From assembly GCA_000436975.1 (NCBI GenBank), contig HG000329.1, forward strand, positions 1 to 10,337: a stretch of 10,337 nucleotides of DNA. Direction: 5' to 3'. The position numbers and the translations under genes are program-made. Of the stretch, positions 6,391 to 10,337 are shown piece after piece. The stretch comes from Clostridium sp. CAG:1000. Lineage in GTDB: Bacteria; Bacillota_I; Bacilli_A; RF39; UBA660. The number at the start of each line of letters is the position of its first letter. Position 1 is the stretch's first letter. The notes below the pieces were generated by a model that saw only the letters and a program-made list of their open reading frames with translations, made no database searches and was not told where the DNA came from.

Positions 6391-6957
6391 ATGAAAAAAT
6401 TAATATATAATTCAAATTTAAAAAAAGATATTGAAAATTATAATAAAGAATTAAACATATATGAAGAGATTTTTAAGTATTTGGTTTGTCTTTTGGGAAT
6501 ATGTTTCTTAGCTATTATTATAAATGGTAATTTTTTATTACCAGCAATGATTTGCTATATAACAGTTTCTATTCCAATATTTAAAAACTACATTAAAAAT
6601 AAAATCAAAAGAATTAATAATAAAAAGAAAAACTCTTCTAATAAAATAGATAAATTAATAAGTGAACTTTATGATAATAGTATTAATATAAGTAAAAAAG
6701 AACTTATTTGTTCTAAAACTATAAGTACTAAAACTAAAAAAATATCAAGAAACAATAATGAAATAATTAAGAAAGAAGCAAGTATAAATACAGATTACTA
6801 CTTAAAAGATATTCAAAATAGACTTAAAATACTCAGAAGAGAAAAGAAAACAACTCTAGAAAATTATAGAATAATTAATGAATGTAGTTTATATTTAATG
6901 GAAGAAAATGAACTTGATTATGAAGTACCTCAAGAATATAAAAAAATCTTAAAATAG
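6391..6957 (+). CDS. Small membrane protein with two helices, unrecognised
   Basis: A longer frame opens at a TTG at 6346, but that codon is the -35 box of the promoter. The ATG at 6391, four bases after AGGGGA, is the true start and gives 188 residues. A short polar N-terminus (1-27) is followed by two membrane helices, about 28-45 and 47-64, joined by a tight INGNF turn, so both ends should lie on the same side. With KNYIKNKIKRINNKKK (65-80) straight after the second helix, the positive-inside rule places the termini in the cytoplasm. The remaining 110 residues are charged, lysine-rich and probably helical, and may form coiled coils (about 84-105 and 137-170). I know no family for it. It is divergent from murC, but that alone does not link it to wall synthesis. 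Confidence 0.78.
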   Translation: MKKLIYNSNLKKDIENYNKELNIYEEIFKYLVCLLGICFLAIIINGNFLLPAMICYITVSIPIFKNYIKNKIKRINNKKKNSSNKIDKLISELYDNSINISKKELICSKTISTKTKKISRNNNEIIKKEASINTDYYLKDIQNRLKILRREKKTTLENYRIINECSLYLMEENELDYEVPQEYKKILK

Positions 6958-6981
6958 ATATTTATTAATCTATTTTATTTT
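6951..6981 (+). terminator. Intrinsic terminator of the 6391 gene
   Basis: AAAATAGAT (6951-6959) pairs perfectly with ATCTATTTT (6968-6976) around an eight-base loop, with T-rich sequence to 6981. The TAG stop (6955-6957) lies in the 5' arm. The stem is A-T rich and so of moderate strength. The next promoter begins two bases later. Confidence 0.6.
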
Positions 6982-6989
6982 GGTATAAT
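6981..6989 (+). promoter_or_regulatory. Extended -10 promoter of the AbrB-ABC operon
   Basis: TGG followed by consensus TATAAT (6984-6989). The -35 position (6961-6966, TTTATT) is poor and overlaps the preceding terminator loop. Transcription should start near 6996. Confidence 0.65.
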
Positions 6990-6990
6990 A

Positions 6991-7006
6991 AGTATGAAAA
7001 GTATGA
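6991..7006 (+). repeat. Tandem AGTATGA repeats, possible operator
   Basis: AGTATGA occurs at 6991-6997 and again at 7000-7006, a nine-base period, between the -10 box and the ribosome site GGAGG (7010-7014). The repeats cover the expected transcription start, where a bound repressor would block initiation. The AbrB-type protein encoded just downstream is the obvious candidate. The repeats are seen; the operator role is inferred. Confidence 0.35.
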
Positions 7007-7018
7007 TTTGGAGGAAAT

Positions 7019-7219
7019 ATGAAAAATAAATATATTGGAATATCTAAAGTAGGGGAAAAAGGACAAATCGTTATACCAAAAGAAGCAAGAGAAATGTTTG
7101 GTATAAAACCAGGAGACTCTTTAGTGATTCTTTGCGATAAGAAAAAGGGTATTGCTATACTAAAAAGTGACGTTATAGAATCTAACATTGATGATATTAT
7201 TAAAACTAAGGAGAAATAA
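7019..7219 (+). CDS. AbrB/MazE/SpoVT-type DNA-binding regulator
   Basis: A 66-residue protein that is almost entirely one swapped-hairpin AbrB domain: ISKVGEKGQIVIPKEAREMFGIKPGDSLVIL shape from 8 to 38, with the hallmark KGQIVIPKEAR at 14-24 and GIKPGD at 28-33, then AILKSD (46-51). Such domains dimerise to bind DNA. A short acidic-then-basic tail (52-66) follows. The ribosome site GGAGG (7010-7014) precedes it. The ABC ATPase gene starts two bases after its stop, so the protein is made with the transporter and most likely controls the operon itself. A MazE-like antitoxin is unlikely because no toxin gene is next to it. Confidence 0.9.
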   Translation: MKNKYIGISKVGEKGQIVIPKEAREMFGIKPGDSLVILCDKKKGIAILKSDVIESNIDDIIKTKEK

Positions 7220-7221
7220 AT

Positions 7222-7947
7222 ATGAATGCAATTGAACTTACTAATATAGTTAAAAAATATAAAGATAAAACGGTAGTTAATAATATAAATTTAAATATTA
7301 AAGAGGGAGAGTTATTTTCTTTATTAGGTACAAATGGTGCTGGTAAAACGACAACAATTAAAATGATTTCAACCCTTATAAAACAAAATAGTGGTACTAT
7401 TAAAGTACTTGGATATGACACAATAAAAGATTATAAAATAATTAGAAAAAAAATCAATGTTTCACCCCAAGAAACCGCTGTTGCGATGAATTTAACTGTA
7501 TATGAAAATCTTGATTTTATGGCAAATGTTTATCAAATTGAAAATAAGAAAGATAAAATAGATAATCTTATAAAAACATTTAAATTAGAAGAAGTATTAA
7601 AACAAAAAGCTAAGACATTATCAGGTGGATATATGAGAAAGTTATCTATCGCAATATCACTTATAAATGATCCAAAAATATTATTTTTAGATGAACCAAC
7701 ACTAGGATTAGATGTATTATCAAGAAAAGAGTTATGGAATACTATTAATACTTTAAAAGGAAAAATTACAATTATACTTACTACACATTATATGGAAGAA
7801 GCAGAAAGTTTATCAGATAGGGTAGCTATTATGAATAAAGGTAATATTATTGAAATAGGTACTCCAAAAGAGATAATTAGTAAAACTAAAACTAAAAATA
7901 TGGAAGATGCTTTTGTCTCTTTAATAACTGGAGGTAAAGATGAATAG
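7222..7947 (+). CDS. ABC transporter ATP-binding protein
   Basis: The 241-residue ATPase subunit of an ABC-2 type exporter, acting as a dimer on the inner face of the membrane with the permease encoded next. Walker A is GTNGAGKT (36-43), the Q-loop glutamine is Q83 in SPQE, the signature is LSGGYMRK (133-140), Walker B ILFLDEP (153-159) has D157 and catalytic E158, the D-loop is LGLD (161-164), and the switch histidine is H189. All catalytic residues are present. Length and the SDRVAIMNKG(N)IIEIGTP ending fit the drug/antibiotic-export (DrrA/CcmA-like) group. The ribosome site AAGGAG (7208-7213) lies in the end of the regulator gene. It overlaps the permease gene by eight bases. The substrate cannot be deduced; a drug, peptide or lipid is possible. 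Confidence 0.95.
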   Translation: MNAIELTNIVKKYKDKTVVNNINLNIKEGELFSLLGTNGAGKTTTIKMISTLIKQNSGTIKVLGYDTIKDYKIIRKKINVSPQETAVAMNLTVYENLDFMANVYQIENKKDKIDNLIKTFKLEEVLKQKAKTLSGGYMRKLSIAISLINDPKILFLDEPTLGLDVLSRKELWNTINTLKGKITIILTTHYMEEAESLSDRVAIMNKGNIIEIGTPKEIISKTKTKNMEDAFVSLITGGKDE

Positions 7948-8668
7948 AATAATTAATTTTGCAAATAGAAATATCAAAGAAATAGTAAGAGATCCATTAA
8001 GTATAGTATTCGCATCAGTGTTACCATTATTTTTATTATTTATATTTAATCAATTTAATATACCAAATGATGTATACAAATTAGAAAACTTTACACCAGG
8101 TATCATAATATTTAGTTTTTCATTTATAACAATGTTTACTGCCACATTAGTTGCTAAAGATAGAACAACTTCATTATTAATAAGATTAGGCATTAGCCCT
8201 ATGAAGCCATATGAATATATTTTAGGATATATTCTATCATTAATACCACTCATTATACTTCAAGATGTATTAACTGTTATAGTTGCTTTATTATTAGGCT
8301 TAAAGTTCAGTAGTGGTATTGTTCTTATGATACTTATTTCATTAATTATATCAATTTTATTTATATCACTTGGTATTTTAATTGGATGTATAACAACAGA
8401 TAAATCAAGTGCAGGCATATCTAGCATTATAGTACAACTAGTATGTTTTACAAGTGGAATGTATTTTAGCGTAGATATGGTAGGCAAGACTTTTAAAATA
8501 ATATGTGAAGTTTTACCATTTAAATCATCACTTAATATATTAAAAAACTTTATGAACAGTAATTTAAATTTAATAACATCTTATGATGCTTTAATATTTA
8601 GTATTTATACAATATTAGTAACAATCCTTTCATGTATATTGTTTAAGAAGCATATGAAGGGTGAGTAG
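7940..8668 (+). CDS. ABC-2 type transporter permease
   Basis: The 242-residue membrane subunit paired with the ATPase before it. Six hydrophobic segments are visible: about 19-38, 52-72, 93-120, 126-151, 157-180 and 214-236, the usual ABC-2 count. The N-terminal NRNIKEIVRDPLS (9-21), an amphipathic helix before the first membrane span, is typical of this family, as is VAKDRTTSLLIRLGISPMKPYEYILGY in the first cytoplasmic loop (71-97), which would contact the ATPase. Ribosome site GGAGGT (7930-7935) lies inside the ATPase gene, and the start overlaps it by eight bases. It ends the operon. I see no strong plus-strand terminator after it apart from the mismatched reading of the tRNA terminator hairpin. 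The cargo is unknown. Confidence 0.92.
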   Translation: MNRIINFANRNIKEIVRDPLSIVFASVLPLFLLFIFNQFNIPNDVYKLENFTPGIIIFSFSFITMFTATLVAKDRTTSLLIRLGISPMKPYEYILGYILSLIPLIILQDVLTVIVALLLGLKFSSGIVLMILISLIISILFISLGILIGCITTDKSSAGISSIIVQLVCFTSGMYFSVDMVGKTFKIICEVLPFKSSLNILKNFMNSNLNLITSYDALIFSIYTILVTILSCILFKKHMKGE

Positions 8669-8705
8669 TTTAAGTTTATATCGAAATCTCTTTTCATAAT
8701 AATAA

Positions 8706-8745
8706 AACAAACAAAACAAAAACGACTTTTCAAAAAAGCCGTTTT
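8706..8745 (-). terminator. Intrinsic terminator of the tRNA unit
   Basis: On the minus strand AAAACGGCTTTT (8734-8745) pairs with AAAAGTCGTTTT (8719-8730) across a three-base loop, with one G-U pair, and runs into a T-rich tail through 8706. Read on the plus strand the same position is an A-C mismatch and the tail is poorer, so it is built for the tRNA genes. It may partly stop the ABC operon as well. Confidence 0.8.
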
Positions 8746-8756
8746 AATTTCAATGT

Positions 8757-8841
8757 TGGTGCAGGTGAAGGGACTTGAACCCCCATGGATTGCTCCGCTA
8801 GATCCTAAGTCTAGTGCGTCTGCCAATTTCGCCACACCTGC
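8757..8841 (-). tRNA. tRNA-Leu (UAG)
   Basis: Eighty-five bases with acceptor arms GCAGGTG/CACCTGC, discriminator A and an encoded CCA. The anticodon helix CTAGA/TCTAG closes the loop CTTAGGA, giving anticodon UAG for CUA-type leucine codons. A long variable arm, as in class II tRNAs, and a GGTTCAAGT T-loop are present. It follows the CAU tRNA by five bases. Confidence 0.96.
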
Positions 8842-8846
8842 ATTAG

Positions 8847-8923
8847 TGGTGGACCTTGTAGGACTCGAACCTACGACCGCCCGGTTATGAGCCGGATGCT
8901 CTAACCAACTGAGCTAAAGGTCC
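8847..8923 (-). tRNA. tRNA with CAU anticodon, probably Ile2 (lysidine)
   Basis: Seventy-seven bases with acceptor GGACCTT/AAGGTCC, discriminator A and an encoded CCA. The anticodon loop is CTCATAA, anticodon CAU. It is not initiator Met, since the first acceptor pair is a normal G-C. The GGACCTTTAGCTCAGTTGG start with a matching AAGGTCC end is what I recall for the Ile2 tRNA of Bacillus and Mycoplasma, whose C34 is changed to lysidine to read AUA. Elongator Met in those groups begins GGCGG. The isotype assignment is from memory; the tRNA itself is certain. Confidence 0.93.
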
Positions 8924-8934
8924 ATTGCCTATTA

Positions 8935-8963
8935 ATAATATCATAAAGATTTATTATTTTCAA
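8935..8963 (-). promoter_or_regulatory. Promoter of the two-tRNA unit
   Basis: On the minus strand TTGAAA (8958-8963), a 17-base spacer and TATTAT (8935-8940) with an extended TG (8942-8943). Transcription would start near 8928, about five bases before the mature 5' end of the CAU tRNA. Confidence 0.8.
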
Positions 8964-9002
8964 TATCTTTTTTATAAAAAATGTGTAAAAATTAACTTAT
9001 TG

Positions 9003-9011
9003 TGCTATTAT
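9003..9011 (+). promoter_or_regulatory. Extended -10 promoter of the deacetylase gene
   Basis: TGC followed by TATTAT (9006-9011). No strong -35 box; TGTAAA at 8984-8989 is 16 bases upstream. Start near 9018, then ribosome site AGGAAGG (9031-9037) and the ATG at 9044. Confidence 0.5.
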
Positions 9012-9043
9012 ATTAATGTAAGTATAAATAAGGAAGGTAGAAA

Positions 9044-10288
9044 ATGATATTATTAAATTATAAAGATAAATTATTTAAATATTTTATATATATATCTATA
9101 GTGTTTGTGACATTGTTTGTTATAACTACTTTTATTAACTTAGACTCAAATAAAAATAATAATGAAGTAGAAATGTCAAATATAGTTTTTAATAACGAAA
9201 CAACTCAAATAAATGTAGAATATCCTAGATATAAAAATGATAAAATAAATAAAATAATAACAGATAGTGTATATAACTATGTAAAAACATTTAAAGAAAG
9301 TAAAGAAAATAAAGTACTTAATGTAACTTATAATATATATAACTTTGATAATTATTCAAATATAGTTTTTTATATAGATAATTCATTAAGTAAAGAAAAA
9401 AATAAAAATATATTGATAGATCTTTCAAAAAAAGAGATAGCTCATATAAGTAATATATATGACAAAGAATATTTAAATAACGAAATTAATAATTTAGTTT
9501 ATCATAAATATTTTAGTGGTATATATAATAAAGTGAAAGAATCTAATGTAGATAATCATACATATATAATTGATAAAAATAAAATTGATATATATTTTAA
9601 TGATATTAATTTTGATAATATTGAGTATATACCATATGTCACTATAAATTTAAATTCAGAAGTTGTAAGTGAAGAAAATATATATGATGAGAATAAAAAA
9701 TACATAGCTTTCACATATGATGATGGCCCAAGTAATTATACAAGTGAAGTATTAAACACACTTGATGCGAATAATGCTAGCGCAACATTCTTTATGTTAG
9801 GCAATAAAATGAAAAAAAATAGTGAAACAGTAAAATTAATAAACTCATCAAATAGTGAAGTAGGGTCACATACATATTCACATAAGAATTTAGTTAGTTT
9901 AAATGAAAAAGAAATCTTTAATGAGATAAATACAGCATCAATTATATTTAATGAGATAACTGGAGACAACATAAAATATGTAAGACCTCCTTATGGAAAC
10001 TATAATAATAAAGTTAAAAACGCAGGATATCCTTTAATCCTTTGGAATATAGATCCTAAAGATTGGTTAGTACGTGATAGTGATAAAATATATAATAACA
10101 TAATTAAAAATGCATGTGATGGATGTATTGTTCTTATGCATGATTGTTATAAAGAGACAGTAGAGGCATCAAAAATGGTTATACCAACATTAAAAGAAAT
10201 GGGTTATGAGATAGTAAGTATTTCTAAACTAATTGAAATAAAAAAATATAACATAGATCAAAATAAAGCAATTACATCAATTAGATAA
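9044..10288 (+). CDS. Membrane-anchored polysaccharide (peptidoglycan) deacetylase
   Basis: A 414-residue NodB-fold deacetylase facing the outside of the cell. A single N-terminal membrane anchor (about 12-31) has no cleavage motif. Next comes a polar domain of about 45-205 with strands and a helix, which resembles the DUF3298-like domain found before the catalytic part in pneumococcal PgdA. The catalytic domain starts near 219: motif 1 TYDDGPS (224-230, D226 and metal-binding D227), motif 2 HTYSH (H276, H280), motif 3 RPPYG (314-318), motif 4 DPKDW (337-341), and motif 5 LMHD (H366). All metal and catalytic residues are present. The usual role is removing acetyl groups from N-acetylglucosamine of the wall, giving lysozyme resistance; spore or other glycan substrates remain possible. 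Y225 replaces the common F of TFDDGP. Monocistronic as far as the window shows. Confidence 0.92.
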   Translation: MILLNYKDKLFKYFIYISIVFVTLFVITTFINLDSNKNNNEVEMSNIVFNNETTQINVEYPRYKNDKINKIITDSVYNYVKTFKESKENKVLNVTYNIYNFDNYSNIVFYIDNSLSKEKNKNILIDLSKKEIAHISNIYDKEYLNNEINNLVYHKYFSGIYNKVKESNVDNHTYIIDKNKIDIYFNDINFDNIEYIPYVTINLNSEVVSEENIYDENKKYIAFTYDDGPSNYTSEVLNTLDANNASATFFMLGNKMKKNSETVKLINSSNSEVGSHTYSHKNLVSLNEKEIFNEINTASIIFNEITGDNIKYVRPPYGNYNNKVKNAGYPLILWNIDPKDWLVRDSDKIYNNIIKNACDGCIVLMHDCYKETVEASKMVIPTLKEMGYEIVSISKLIEIKKYNIDQNKAITSIR

Positions 10289-10313
10289 AGTATTTTTAAA
10301 AAAGTAGTTAGTT

Positions 10314-10337
10314 AAAAAGTAAAATGCAACTTTTTGA
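10314..10337 (+). terminator. Possible terminator of the deacetylase gene
   Basis: AAAAAGT (10314-10320) pairs with ACTTTTT (10329-10335) around an eight-base loop, 25 bases after the stop. The T-run is the 3' arm itself, and the window ends two bases later, so the tail cannot be judged. Confidence 0.35.

Noticed and set aside
7019..7219. MazE-like antitoxin of a toxin-antitoxin pair
   Set aside because: No MazF-like toxin adjoins; the next genes are an ABC ATPase and permease.
6970..7421. Minus-strand frames of 71-72 residues opposite the AbrB and ABC ATPase genes
   Set aside because: Shadows of clearly recognised genes, without ribosome sites.
8605..8835. Minus-strand 76-residue frame beginning MAKLADALDLGSSG
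   Set aside because: It is the well-known false protein obtained by translating a tRNA-Leu gene (8757-8841) and its surroundings.
1..10337. Mycoplasma genetic code (TGA as tryptophan)
   Set aside because: TGA ends two genes at overlapping starts and all conserved tryptophans are TGG.

Overview
The window is about 75% A+T bacterial DNA. It uses the standard code: TGA ends two genes (at 763 and 3624) and tryptophan is TGG, so it is not the Mollicutes code 4. AGGAGG-type ribosome sites, a T-box leader, a MurC of the Bacilli type (EACEF..HFL in place of EADESD), and a peptidoglycan deacetylase point to a walled, low-GC Firmicute. A relative of the Mollicutes or Erysipelotrichia is my guess. The threonyl-tRNA synthetase has no N-terminal TGS domain, as is often seen in reduced genomes of that neighbourhood.

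Layout. At 45-280 an extended -10 promoter drives a T-box leader that reads uncharged tRNA-Thr. It controls an unrecognised 155-residue protein and thrS, which overlap by four bases (762-2504). At 2559-4291 a separate promoter drives a two-gene unit: an unrecognised 355-residue protein and an HD-fold phosphohydrolase, again with an ATGA overlap. At 4292-4518 there is a short gap with a possible gene remnant and a near-perfect sigma-A promoter for a 141-residue orphan protein (4528-4953). This converges on murC (minus strand, 4980-6284), and each gene has its own terminator. murC is divergent from a small two-helix membrane protein (6391-6957). At 7019-8668 lies an operon of an AbrB-type regulator, an ABC ATPase and an ABC-2 permease. 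Two tRNA genes on the minus strand follow, Leu(UAG) and one with a CAU anticodon, probably Ile2, with their own promoter and terminator. Finally, at 9044-10288, there is a membrane-anchored polysaccharide deacetylase.

How it fits together. Most recognisable genes are housekeeping: translation (thrS, two tRNAs) and cell wall (murC and the deacetylase). The AbrB-ABC set is a self-regulated exporter. Four proteins have no family I can name. I see no insertion sequence, CRISPR array, phage gene or toxin-antitoxin pair. The points most worth a second look are the unknown gene placed between the T-box and thrS, the HD enzyme with HE in place of HD, the tandem repeats in front of the AbrB gene, and the habit of placing stop codons inside terminator hairpins.
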